Below are positions 56,268-64,000 of a DNA stretch of 64,000 bases, one piece after another. Source of the DNA: Hermatobates lingyangjiaoensis. Its lineage: Eukaryota; Arthropoda; Insecta; Hemiptera; Hermatobatidae. The position numbers were made by a program, and so were the translations under genes. The stretch lies in the NCBI GenBank assembly GCA_026182355.1, contig JAPFBL010000523.1:124001-188000 (forward strand). Reading direction: 5' to 3'. Below the pieces are notes generated by a model that saw only the letters and a list, made by a program, of their open reading frames with translations, did no database searches and was not told the origin of the DNA. Position 1 is the stretch's first letter. Each line of letters opens with the position of its first letter.

Positions 56268-56487
56268 TACAAGATTTCACATAAACACGTGAAGTAAAAT
56301 AATCAAACCACAATATGTAATTGGGAAAAAAGCCTAATATCTTTCAACTGTAACAAGCGGTCTTCGTCAGAGTCAAAATCCTAACTGGGTCAGTTGGGTT
56401 TTTGACTCTGACGAAGACCGCTTGTTACAGTTGAAAGATCTTAGTCTTTTTTTCCATTTCATGTTGCGGTTTGATCATTGATATATA
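56268..56487. repeat. PLE family A fold-back, near-perfect
   Basis: The arms mirror each other around CTGGGTCAG with both hammerheads. It lies in the ACK intron. Confidence 0.8.
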
Positions 56488-56569
56488 AGAATATATATAT
56501 ATAAATGTTGATAAAAGTATCGACCGTGATACAAAAAATCGTGATAAAAGTAGAAACAAAATAAAAGTT

Positions 56570-56790
56570 TATCAGGACTCGGTCAGTTCTTCAGGTTCAA
56601 ATTAAACTCACATTGCCAACGTTGCGGTTTTTATTTAAAACCTTTTTCATAGGCAGAAGTATATATTTTTGAAAGAGAAAAACTAACTATTACATTAGAG
56701 ATTATTTTATAGATAAAACAGTTTCTGAAATCTACAAATTGTTTTATTTGTAAAATAATCTCTAAAATAATAATTAGTTTTTTCTCTTTA
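56570..56790. repeat. Inverted D-like arm and AT-rich palindrome
   Basis: An inverted D-type pLTR piece (56575-56660) is followed by a fold-back (AGAGATTATTTTATAGATAA; TTATTTGTAAAATAATCTCT) leading into the GIY-YIG frame. Confidence 0.5.
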
Positions 56791-57096
56791 GTGTACAGAT
56801 ATAATTGCACTATAGGAGACTGTGAGCTCCTCAAATCGAGCTACATTGGTTCTACGACAACACTTTCACGCAGACTTACCATGCACCTCGCAGCCAGATC
56901 ACCTAAAGAACACACAATGATAATACATAAAAGCAAGCTAAATAGAAAAACACTGGAAGACAACATTGAAGTATTATATCGAGATAATAACCATGCGAGG
57001 CTGCATATAATTGAATCATTATGTACAAAGGAAAAGAAGCCGAACCTTAACGATCAGGCCAATTGTTTTTCCAGAATTTTAAAGTTACATACGTGA
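56780..57096 (+). pseudogene. PLE GIY-YIG endonuclease domain, best preserved
   Basis: The frame reads Y-R-Y-N-C-T-I-G-D-C-E-L-L-K-S-S-Y-I-G-S-T-T. The Cys-x4-Cys pair, the YIG and L-S-R-R-L-T-M-H-L-A (conserved Arg and His) are all present. H-I-I-E-S-L-C-T-K-E-K-K-P-N-L-N carries the catalytic Glu and the usual PLE ending. The frame stays open to a natural stop at 57096, so this domain is uninterrupted for 100 codons. The reverse transcriptase is missing upstream. About 220 nt later a hammerhead (57317-57347) marks the pLTR. Confidence 0.8.
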
Positions 57097-57316
57097 AAAA
57101 GACATAATAACTATATAGTGAATTAAGTAATGTTGTGTAAAATTCATGTAAGGTATTTAGAAACAAACCTGTTCACACAAGTTTATGTTTAGGTTTATAA
57201 GGTAGATTGTAAACTGGAAAAGTGTATTTTATTAGTTATATTTGAATGAAGCGAAGTGATTGTTAATGTAAATCAGTATTTTATTAAGAATTGTAAAAAT
57301 ATTGTAAAAAGAATTC

Positions 57317-57347
57317 CTTGATAATGGTCAGTGTAGACCGAAACGTC
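57317..57347 (+). ncRNA. Hammerhead-like core, family S
   Basis: CTTGATAATGGTC, loop, GACC, GAAACGTC. Stem II and stem III are canonical, but the first box is CTTGATA in place of CTGATGA. Position relative to the GIY-YIG frame is as expected for a PLE pLTR. Confidence 0.5.
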
Positions 57348-57361
57348 GGCCCTGTGTAAAT

Positions 57362-57545
57362 ATGGAAAATAAAAATAAAAACAAATATTTCGGTGACTTG
57401 ATTTATATAGTACCGGAAAGATGGAGGAATAATATCAGAAAACTCGAGAAGGTATGTAAGAAACATACTAAACTTACAGTTGGTAAGTTATTTAATGATA
57501 TATGTTTAAAAGAAGGTCTGCTCCCAAAGTACACCAATATAATTC
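57362..57545 (+). pseudogene. PLE ORF N-terminal fragment in 3' pLTR
   Basis: A frame starts at an ATG 15 nt after the hammerhead and reads to C-L-K-E-G-L-L-P-K-Y-T-N-I, then passes into TA-encoded Tyr/Ile. It lies downstream of the GIY-YIG end. This suggests that the pLTR includes the start of the PLE coding region and stops at this fixed point. Confidence 0.55.
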
Positions 57546-57582
57546 TGTTGTATATTCTGTTATATATATATATAAAAAGATT

Positions 57583-57860
57583 TCACATAAATACGTGAAA
57601 CAACGATCAATGATCAAACCACAAACTGAGTTGGGTTTTTGACTCTGACGAAGACCGCTTGTTACGGTTGAAAGATCTTAGTCTTGTTTTCCCATTTCTT
57701 ATTGTGGTTTGATCATTGATATATATATATATATATGAGTTGGCTTCAGCTACTCAAAGGGACTACTTCTTAACGATGACGACGAATGTCGAAGTATCGT
57801 TGTGAGTCTTTTTTGTGTGTGTTTTTATCTGTTTTTCTCTTTCCTTTGTGAACTATATAT
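57583..57860. repeat. PLE family A short fold-back and G2 arm
   Basis: A family A left arm without ribozyme joins the right arm (57625-57720). After (TA)n a different arm (57737-57857) carries ACGATGACGACGAATGTCGA, a hammerhead relative whose inverted partner is at 63749-63870. Confidence 0.65.
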
Positions 57861-57907
57861 CTATACATACAAACCATGTAATACAAATTGAAAATATATT
57901 TAGTTAC

Positions 57908-58509
57908 CTTAATTGCATTTGATGGGCCAAGTGTTTTAATGCAGCGATTCATTGAGGCATCTTTAAATACTGAACTACGATCCTCTCCTCTTTTACTCAT
58001 TTCAAACATGAGTTGCTTATGTAATTGATTTGTTTCTGAAGTCAATGTAACTGCTGATTGTGGGAATGAATTATAATATCTGGAATCATTGACTTTTTTG
58101 GTAACTAAATTATCAGTCGAATTGATCATTGGTGATTGTATATTTGTAACATTATCACTATTGTTCGTTAAAAGATCCACTAAAGAACCATTACTTGTGG
58201 TTCTATCATTGACTACATCTGGCATATTCATACGTCTTACTTGACCGTTATCCATAACATTCATATAGGTTGTTGGATTCGATTTAATATTTAAAGGAGT
58301 GTTCCTTTCATTGAATGGATTTGATTCGATACTAGGGTCTTTAGTTATTTTTAATTTTGTTTGAAGCTCTGTTATTAGTGAAGTTGGAGTTGGTTGAGGA
58401 GACAATGGTTTGGGGTTGATTTTAGTGCTTGGTTTTAATACGTAAGAAGTATCAAAAGGATCTGGTGAGCTGGTATTATCATCATCTGACCAATGATACC
58501 ACGACTGAT
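57908..58509 (-). CDS. ACK/TNK2-like tyrosine kinase, linker exon
   Basis: The exon (602 bp) runs from TTTCAG to a GTAACT donor. With the one base carried from 60119 it encodes 201 residues, starting D-Q-S-W-Y-H-W-S-D-D-D. The sequence is low-complexity and polar (Ser, Thr, Asn, Pro-rich), with N-G-S-L-V-D-L-L-T-N-N and Q-L-M-F-E-M-S-K-R-G-E-D-R near the end. No domain is evident, as in the disordered region before the UBA of ACK proteins. The open frame without stops in AT-rich DNA and the phase match on both sides support it. Confidence 0.75.
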
Positions 58510-58519
58510 CTGAAACAGA

Positions 58520-59145
58520 CAAACAAACAATTTGTATCAACCATGATAACAGGTGCAAAAAATGTTATTTACTATCAATCTGTCATTTAGATACACTGTC
58601 AGTAAACTGATTATAACTATCTCACTATCCATCGGCGGATCTCCGTCATAAGAAAAATGAAAGCACGAGGCAAGGACTCACGATAATTCGTAGATGAACG
58701 AATGGGGACAAGAAGGTGAATCCTATTCAAGAGGACTGAGGCACCGGCATGAAGTAATGTGCAAACGGTTTCCGTGTCGGGTATTGCCAGGAAATAGGAT
58801 GTCATTTTTTAGTGGGTCGGGATACCCAACCCCATTTACCCTTAGCAAGATGTTTTGCTAAGGGATCTGCTGAACAGATTTTTCCACATCCTATGACGAA
58901 AAAAAAAATCTCACTATCATCAAAGAAACTTGAAGAGCACTACGTTTTCAAACTCCACAATGACTTTATGTGGACACTTTTTTTTACCTTTATGTTATTT
59001 TTTACCAGTGACACGCAGCACTTCCAATGCATTATTTGTTCTAAAACTTTATAATATACAATTATGTAGGTGGAATTATAGAGAAGATATACAATACTAT
59101 AAGTATATTTGTTCTAATTAGTTTTTAAGTGTTACTTCAACTGGA
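58520..59145. other. ACK intron, possible small repeat
   Basis: A GC-richer patch at 58620-58800 has a 62-codon minus-strand frame of unknown origin. The motif CTTAGCAAGATGTTTTGCTA is a short inverted repeat at 58842-58861. Confidence 0.3.
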
Positions 59146-59147
59146 AG

Positions 59148-59310
59148 AGGCCACGTTAGCCCAATGGCAACGTGCTCAACTCTGGAATGGTAAACTCGGT
59201 GTTCAATACCCACTCTGACCCTCGATTATTCATGTGGGATATGAATAAATCTGAGCATGTCATCCCACATAGAGGAAGTTAACCAGACGGTTCCGAGCTT
59301 TTACAATATA
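59148..59310 (+). mobile_element. SINE, plus orientation, truncated
   Basis: The head resembles the family A box (CGTTAGCCCAATGGCAACGT) and B box (GTGTTCAATACCCAC). The body runs to TTCCGAGCTTTTAC and stops. Confidence 0.6.
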
Positions 59311-59461
59311 CAATATACGAGCTTATATATATACGTATTTCACTCAAAATAAAAGGTATACCTTTCATACCATTCTTTTATACCTCATTCATACTTTCAT
59401 ACATTCACTTTCATACTTCATTCATACCTTTTATGTTATCTTGTTAGTTCTTACTTTGTTT

Positions 59462-59496
59462 GCTCTCTGATGACATAAATTGAAAGGCCTCAGAGC
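59462..59496 (+). ncRNA. Hammerhead ribozyme core, family I
   Basis: GCTCT, CTGATGA, a short loop, GAAAGGCCTC, AGAGC: the same five-base stem I as at 40312-40347, with a weaker stem II. Confidence 0.55.
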
Positions 59497-59578
59497 ATTT
59501 TTTCTATTGTATTACTTTTTTTCCTTGTGGTTTAATTTCATTAATTGTTTCACGTGTTTTTGTTTATTCTGATTTTTC

Positions 59579-59581
<3 letters not shown>

Positions 59582-59640
<59 letters not shown>

Positions 59641-59660
59641 ATTATATATATATATATATA
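59582..59660. repeat. (TA)n microsatellite, about 78 nt
   Basis: The longest TA tract in the window, at the left border of the family D palindrome. Confidence 0.95.
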
Positions 59661-59661
59661 G

Positions 59662-60090
59662 GTGTGTTCTCTAATCGGGGTTCGGTCAATTTTCCAGGAT
59701 AAAAAATCAAACTCTCGTTGCCAACGTTTCGGTTTTATTTAAAACCTTTTTCATAGGCAGAAGTAAGAATTTTTTAACTAAGAAAATGAAATTTACATTA
59801 TTTAAAGGAACAACAATGTTAGCCGACAAAACCTTCGACTAGACTTCAGTCTAGTCGAAGGTTTTGTCCGGCTAACATTGTTGTTCCTTTAAATAATGTA
59901 AATTTCATTTTCTTAGTTAAAAAATTCTTACTTCTGCCTATGAAAAAGGTTTTAAATAAAAACGAAACGTTGGCAACGAGAGTTTGATTTTTTATCCTGG
60001 AAAATTGACCGAACCCCGATTAGAGAACACACCTATTCTATCAAACGGTCGATATATTATTGAATCTGTTATATATATATATATATATAT
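59662..60090. repeat. PLE family D palindrome, nearly perfect
   Basis: The left arm 59662-59848 and right arm 59849-60033 are reverse complements with few mismatches and essentially no spacer (centre CTAGACTTCAGTCTAG). Each arm contains the D ribozyme-like segment. The right terminus CTATCAAACGGTCGATATAT (60034-60055) and (TA)n follow. It is 30 bp from ACK exon 60119-60469. Confidence 0.9.
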
Positions 60091-60118
60091 ATTGGTAAAT
60101 AAATAAATAAATTAAAAC

Positions 60119-60469
60119 CTTGTTCTGGAGCAATATTATCAGGAGAATGCGGCAGCTCAAGAAGAGACTGAGTGTGTTGCAAGTTGGAGTAGGATGGCTG
60201 GAGCAGTTGGTCTCGAGTTGGCGGGGGCGATGAAAGGCCTGATGAAGTGTTCAGTTCTAGGTCGAGGTCTATCAGGGCTGCGGTGGGAGGAGGCGGTCTC
60301 GTTGGAGCAGGCCGTCTGATCATCAGGTCCTGCGTTTGTCTTTCTACAGATGGAAGTTCCCCACCACTACTACTTCTTCGTTCTGTTGTCAAAATATTAG
60401 CTTTTCCAAGTGGTTTATAACTGTATTGTCTTTGTTGTTGTATCCTTGCAGGGATGTGGCCACTCAGTT
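60119..60469 (-). CDS. ACK/TNK2-like tyrosine kinase, proline-rich exon
   Basis: The exon (351 bp) starts after TTTGTTTCAG and reads L-S-G-H-I-P-A-R-I-Q-Q-Q-R-Q-Y-S-Y-K-P-L. R-R-P-A-P-T-R-P-P-P-P-T, a likely SH3-binding stretch, follows, then A-A-L-I-D-L-D-L-E-L and S-S-P-P-P-T-R-D-Q. It ends G before GTTTTA (phase 1), matching the AT start of 57908-58509. The incoming phase fits exon 63059-63273. Proline-rich sequence between CRIB and UBA is typical of ACK kinases. GC content is well above the surroundings. Confidence 0.8.
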
Positions 60470-60479
60470 CTGAAACAAA

Positions 60480-61425
60480 GTCCATAACACAATAAAACAT
60501 ATCTCCGTATTAATGTAAGGTAGATCGATCAGTGTTGATATTTCACAATTGAAAAAATTAATTTACTAGAATTTACAGCGTAATATATGTGATAATAAAT
60601 TATCTGGTCGGTTTGTAAAAACCATTTTGCAACCTTCGATTTCAACCAAAAAAAGTTCGATTCAAAACTTTATAACCAGTTAAGTATCAGACAATATTTA
60701 AATCATAGAATACAAACTTATTAATGAGTTATTATATCTTCGTTTTTATCTTTGGTAGAAGTTAGTTTCAGTTTATTCAAATACCTTGAAGACAGTACGT
60801 GTAGACTGAAACATATCCTGTATCAATATTAGGTCTCATTATATAGTTAATATTACTAATTGTTAATTTAATGTTAAAACTTAGTGATGGAGTATACTAA
60901 CACAATTTTTTTGAGAGTTAGTATATTTTGCACCGTAACCATGGAAATCTTGATAAGAAAATTAGGATTTAAAAAAACACAAATATCAATGAAGTGTTGC
61001 TCCTGAAATATACAAATATTCGTACATATAACTTCACAGCCCTTTTAGGTGAACGTCTTCATTTCTAAAACATGAGACGTCCACTGAACTATGAAATTGA
61101 TTAAACAGAAAAAATGTTGGAATGTAAAAAAAAGAAATATGTAATATTGAAAATAAGTTAGAAGAAAAGACTGAGAACATCGCATTGAAGGAATAATTAT
61201 AGAGAAGAATTGTTTAAATTTAAAAAAAAAGAGCAGAAATATCAAAGAACGAGTAGAAGATACCGTAAATGATCTGTTTACCTGAGAAAAAAATGAGGCT
61301 TATGTAAACTTAAACTTGTGAGGACGAAATTGAATTTTTATCCTCAGATATTAAATGTCTTAAATACATTTAATTAATTACAAGGTTGTAATACATTAAT
61401 ATGGATGTAATACATTTAATTACAA
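60480..61425. other. ACK intron, AT-rich
   Basis: A weak hammerhead-like phrase CTTGAAGACAGTACGTGTAG, then ACTGAAACATATCC, lies at 60784-60817. Nothing else was recognised. Confidence 0.4.
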
Positions 61426-61500
61426 CGCTCCAACGACTCCAAGAGATCATCGTACGAGGTATGACGGTTAATAATATAATATTGTTATATTTATAATAAT

Positions 61501-61731
61501 TTTTTGTTGTGATTCTTATTTCTATAGTTTAATTCGAGAATTATACAGAATTTCAAGTTCCATCTTTTTCTTGATTGCATCAAATTTAGTTTTAAACAGG
61601 ACATTTATTTATAATAATATAAAATAAATGTCCTGTTTAAAACTAAATTTGATGCAATCAAGAAAAAGATGGAACTTGAAATTCTGTATAATTCTCGAAT
61701 TAAACTATAGAAATAAGAATCACAACAAAAA
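61501..61731. repeat. Near-perfect palindrome, 108-nt arms
   Basis: The arms 61501-61609 and 61624-61731 mirror each other. The right arm is open on the plus strand as V-L-F-K-T-K-F-D-A-I-K-K-K-M, then E-L-E-I-L-Y-N-S-R-I-K-L, then a stop. The peptide looks like a coiled-coil piece of an unidentified element ORF. Confidence 0.85.
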
Positions 61732-61945
61732 ACTAAAGGCTAAAGCCACCACTAAGACATTAGTTTTAGAGTTTGTTCAGAGTTAGTTCTGTTGTACCAA
61801 TATTAACAAATGTCTAATACTTAAGGTAATATAAGAATTTAAACTACTTCCATTGTTATTCTAAAAAATGTTTTTTTTATAATAAGATCTTATAATTATA
61901 ATTTTAATATATAATATATAATTGTATATAATATACAATATATAA

Positions 61946-62042
61946 AATTGTTGAAATTTTATAAAAACGGTCCTAGATGACGTTTAAAGGGAGCTTCTTT
62001 ACTCCATCTGTTTTTTCATAGAGTAAAACGACATTTAATAAC
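61946..62042 (+). repeat. Direct repeat Z, left copy
   Basis: About 97 bp (TTGAAATTTTATAAAAACGG, then CTAGATGACGTTTAAA) recur at 62898-62988 with roughly one change in eight. Confidence 0.75.
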
Positions 62043-62164
62043 TGCCCAAAAATTTTATTCAAATAAGGTCATATAATTACGTCCCTTGGACAAATGATTA
62101 GGGAATTAACACCAGCCCACCGGAAAGTTGTTATAAAACTAGAGCAGACCAGCTAAAGAGTCGT

Positions 62165-62250
62165 GAACGCAGAAGCTGCTGTTTATTTTAATCAAATATG
62201 CTTATGCGAAGATTTGCTGCCCTCTTATACTAATAATATTATATATATAT
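62165..62250 (+). pseudogene. PLE N-terminal peptide relic
   Basis: Reads V-N-A-E-A-A-V-Y-F-N-Q-I-C, then E-D-L-L-P-S-Y-T-N-N, then TA-encoded residues. Confidence 0.55.
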
Positions 62251-62514
62251 AAAGATTTCACATAAACACGTGAAATAACAATCAATGATCAAACCACAAT
62301 AAGAAATGGGAAAACAAGACTAAGATCTCTCAACCGCAACAAGCGGTCCTCGTCAGAGTCAAGAACCCAAAGTTCGGTTTTTGACTCAAAATTTCAGTTG
62401 GGTTTTTGACTCTGACGAGTACCGCTTGTTGAGGTTGAGAGATCTTAGTCTTGCTTTCCCATTTCTTATTGTGGTTTGATCATTGATTGTTATTTCACGT
62501 GTTTATGTGAAATC

Positions 62515-62518
<4 letters not shown>
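62250..62518. repeat. PLE family A fold-back
   Basis: The arms mirror each other around TTCGGTTTTTGACTCAAAA. Left ribozyme CTCTCAACCGCAACAAGC and right GTACCGCTTGTTGAGGTTGA show partly compensating stem II changes. Confidence 0.8.
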
Positions 62519-62545
<27 letters not shown>

Positions 62546-62559
62546 ATCACTTGATAAAC

Positions 62560-62857
62560 GGAAAGATGATCCAAACTGGACACAATAACAGTTCAAAATT
62601 GAAGATAGGTAGCACACAAAGTAAAGAAACACATTTACGAGTACAAACTCAAATTTTCGGTCAATCCGTCTTCAGGAGAAAGAGAAAGGGAGATCAAGCA
62701 CGTTGTAGAACTTGCAGTTATGACTTGACTAGCCGTTGCGTCTACAACGTGCTTGGACTCCCTTTCTCTTTTCTCCTGAAGACGGATTGCCCGAAAATTT
62801 GAGTTTGTAAGTGTGTTTCTTTACTTTGTGTACTACCTATCTTCAATTTTGAACTGT

Positions 62858-62862
<5 letters not shown>
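62560..62862. repeat. PLE family B fold-back
   Basis: The left arm 62563-62712 and right arm 62735-62855 are opposed, each with a hammerhead (right CTGAAGACGGATTGCC, GAAAATTT). The outer left carries GATCCAAACTGGAC. Confidence 0.8.
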
Positions 62863-62889
<27 letters not shown>

Positions 62890-62897
62890 TTTAAAAT

Positions 62898-62988
62898 AGT
62901 TGAAATTTTATAAAAACGGCTCTAGATGACGTTTAAAAGAGGGTTCTTCACTCCAGCTGTTTTTTCACACAAACGACATTTAATAACA
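62898..62988 (+). repeat. Direct repeat Z, right copy
   Basis: The partner of 61946-62042. The two copies bracket the N-terminal peptide relic and the A and B fold-backs. Confidence 0.75.
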
Positions 62989-63058
62989 TGTATGCAAATG
63001 GAACGGAAATATATAAAGAAAAAAAGACTGCAAGTCATAATAATAAAAAGAAATGTAC

Positions 63059-63273
63059 TTTTCTTGAAGCTGCCTTGATTAAAGAGCAAGGGTTGTTTGG
63101 ACATTCCAAGAGTGTCGGGAGGAGGCATGGGATTTCCAAGGTAAACAGGGTCAATGATATCAGGTTGTCCCCAGTTTTTGCCACTACCTCCATGACCAGT
63201 GTGAATGAAAGAATTATCCAGTGGTTTAGATATATCTAGGCCAGACAACTCCTTTCCACCACACAAAAGAGAT
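63059..63273 (-). CDS. ACK/TNK2-like tyrosine kinase, CRIB exon
   Basis: The exon (215 bp) lies between TTTTATCAG and a GTACAT donor. It reads L-D-I-S-K-P-L-D-N-S-F-I-H-T-G-H-G-G. This fits the Cdc42/Rac-binding CRIB pattern (I-S-x-P, then F-x-H-x-x-H-x-G). W-G-Q-P-D-I-I-D-P-V-Y-L-G-N-P-M follows, a stretch very characteristic of ACK1/TNK2 just after its CRIB. In that family an N-terminal SAM-like region, tyrosine kinase and SH3 precede the CRIB, so those exons should be beyond 64000. The donor is not the strongest, but the one-base overhang matches the next exon. Confidence 0.85.
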
Positions 63274-63748
63274 CTGATAAAATAAAAACGGTTCAAAGAC
63301 AAATTGGTACACAGGACAAAACAAGTTCTAATATTAAAGAACAAGGAAAACATTCTTTAAAAGAACTCTAGCAAAATATGAATAAACTGACCCTCTATTC
63401 AAACATTTACTATTAAAATAAAAACAACTGATAACAATAATGAAACAAAAGGGCACCTCATAAATTAATAAATTCAGTCGACCACCTATTAAACTTAGCA
63501 AATACATCAATTCTTCTGCCAACTGGATGATTGAAGACAAAAGTATTTTCAAGTCTGTAGTACCTCAAATACATTTTTTTATTGTATAACCCTTATTTCT
63601 GTTGCTATAAAAATTTAGAAAAAAATTTGCCTAAGAGAAGTATGTTTGTGTTTTGTCAACTTTCTAGAACATCTGCTTTTTTTTTGTTATTCTTGAAAAC
63701 TGAATTTCTTGTGGTTACGAAAAAATATATTTTACATATATATATATA

Positions 63749-63875
63749 GTTCACACAGGAAAGAGAAAAACAAATAAAGACACAATACAAAAGACTCACA
63801 ACGATATTTCGACTGTCGTCGTCATCGGGCAGAAGTAGTCCCTTTGAGTAGCTGAAGCTAACTAATTCATATATA
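63749..63875 (-). repeat. PLE family G2 arm (inverted)
   Basis: It is the reverse complement of 57737-57857. On the minus strand it carries CCGATGACGACGACAGTCGA, then AATATCG, with one change in the first hammerhead box. (TA)n lies just outside. Confidence 0.65.
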
Positions 63876-63921
63876 ATAGTCATATATATTAGAGTAAACT
63901 GTAATATATATATATATATAG

Positions 63922-64000
63922 GTCAATGTACATAAAGAAACGTAGAGAAATTAAAAACACACACTTACAGTCTCTAATTTTCGGTTGAACCGTCTTCAGG
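63922..64000 (-). repeat. PLE family C arm, cut by window end
   Basis: An inverted family C tail and the start of its hammerhead (TCTAATTTTCGG, then CCGTCTTCAGG) run to the last base. Confidence 0.65.

Noticed and set aside
57770..58558. Full 262-codon frame as a single-exon gene
   Set aside because: The apparent start and end extend past splice signals; only 57908-58509 matches the phases of neighbouring ACK exons.
62922..63353. Full 143-codon frame as a single protein
   Set aside because: Only the central 215 bp between splice signals is exon (ACK CRIB region); both ends read into intron.

Overview
The window is repeat-dominated, AT-rich animal DNA, most likely from an arthropod. The clues are R1/jockey-type LINE tails, a SINE ending in arthropod telomere-like TTAGG units, pogo/Tigger-like and hAT MITEs, spliced protein-kinase exons, and many Penelope-like elements (PLEs). 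The species cannot be named from the sequence. There is no bacterial or plasmid content.

Two host genes are supported, both partial and both on the minus strand. (1) A testis-specific serine kinase (TSSK)-like gene has its first two coding exons at 26061-26227 and 21103-21303. They are separated by a 4.76 kb intron, and the remaining exons were not found in the 21 kb below. (2) An ACK/TNK2-family non-receptor tyrosine kinase is represented by four phase-compatible exons: 63059-63273 (CRIB motif), 60119-60469 (proline-rich), 57908-58509 (Ser/Thr/Asn-rich linker) and 55575-55732 (UBA-like). Its kinase and SH3 exons would lie beyond position 64000, and its 3' end was not found.

Almost everything else is mobile DNA. 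PLE remains carrying RT-thumb and/or GIY-YIG endonuclease pieces lie at 6076-6467(-), 6565-6865(+), 37890-38405(-), 41090-42060(+), 51115-51398(+) and 56780-57096(+). Around them are dozens of short non-coding PLE-derived units. Most are fold-backs: one arm is the reverse complement of the other, each arm carries a hammerhead-ribozyme core, and the unit sits in a (TA)n tract. I separate about ten families by sequence, labelled A-L and R-T here. Their hammerhead stem III pairs covary (AG/CU, AC/GU, AU/AU, AA/UU, AGG/CCU, ACG/CGU), which points to a functional RNA. Several units run on into a conserved PLE N-terminal peptide that always stops at a Leu-Leu-Pro-x-Tyr-Thr-Asn motif followed by (TA)n.

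Layout: 1-8 kb, PLE units, a giant palindrome and two head-to-head PLE remnants; 8.5-11 kb, a SINE and a pogo-like element holding a 60-bp minisatellite; 12-21 kb, a MITE, PLE family E/T units and a LINE tail; 21-26.3 kb, TSSK exons and an unclassified repeat; 26.4-33 kb, SINEs, a hAT MITE, a GA-rich minisatellite, a 327-nt poly(A) run and an error-like zone; 33-57 kb, PLE units, LINE pieces and a MITE; 55.5-63.3 kb, ACK exons with PLE fold-backs in the introns.
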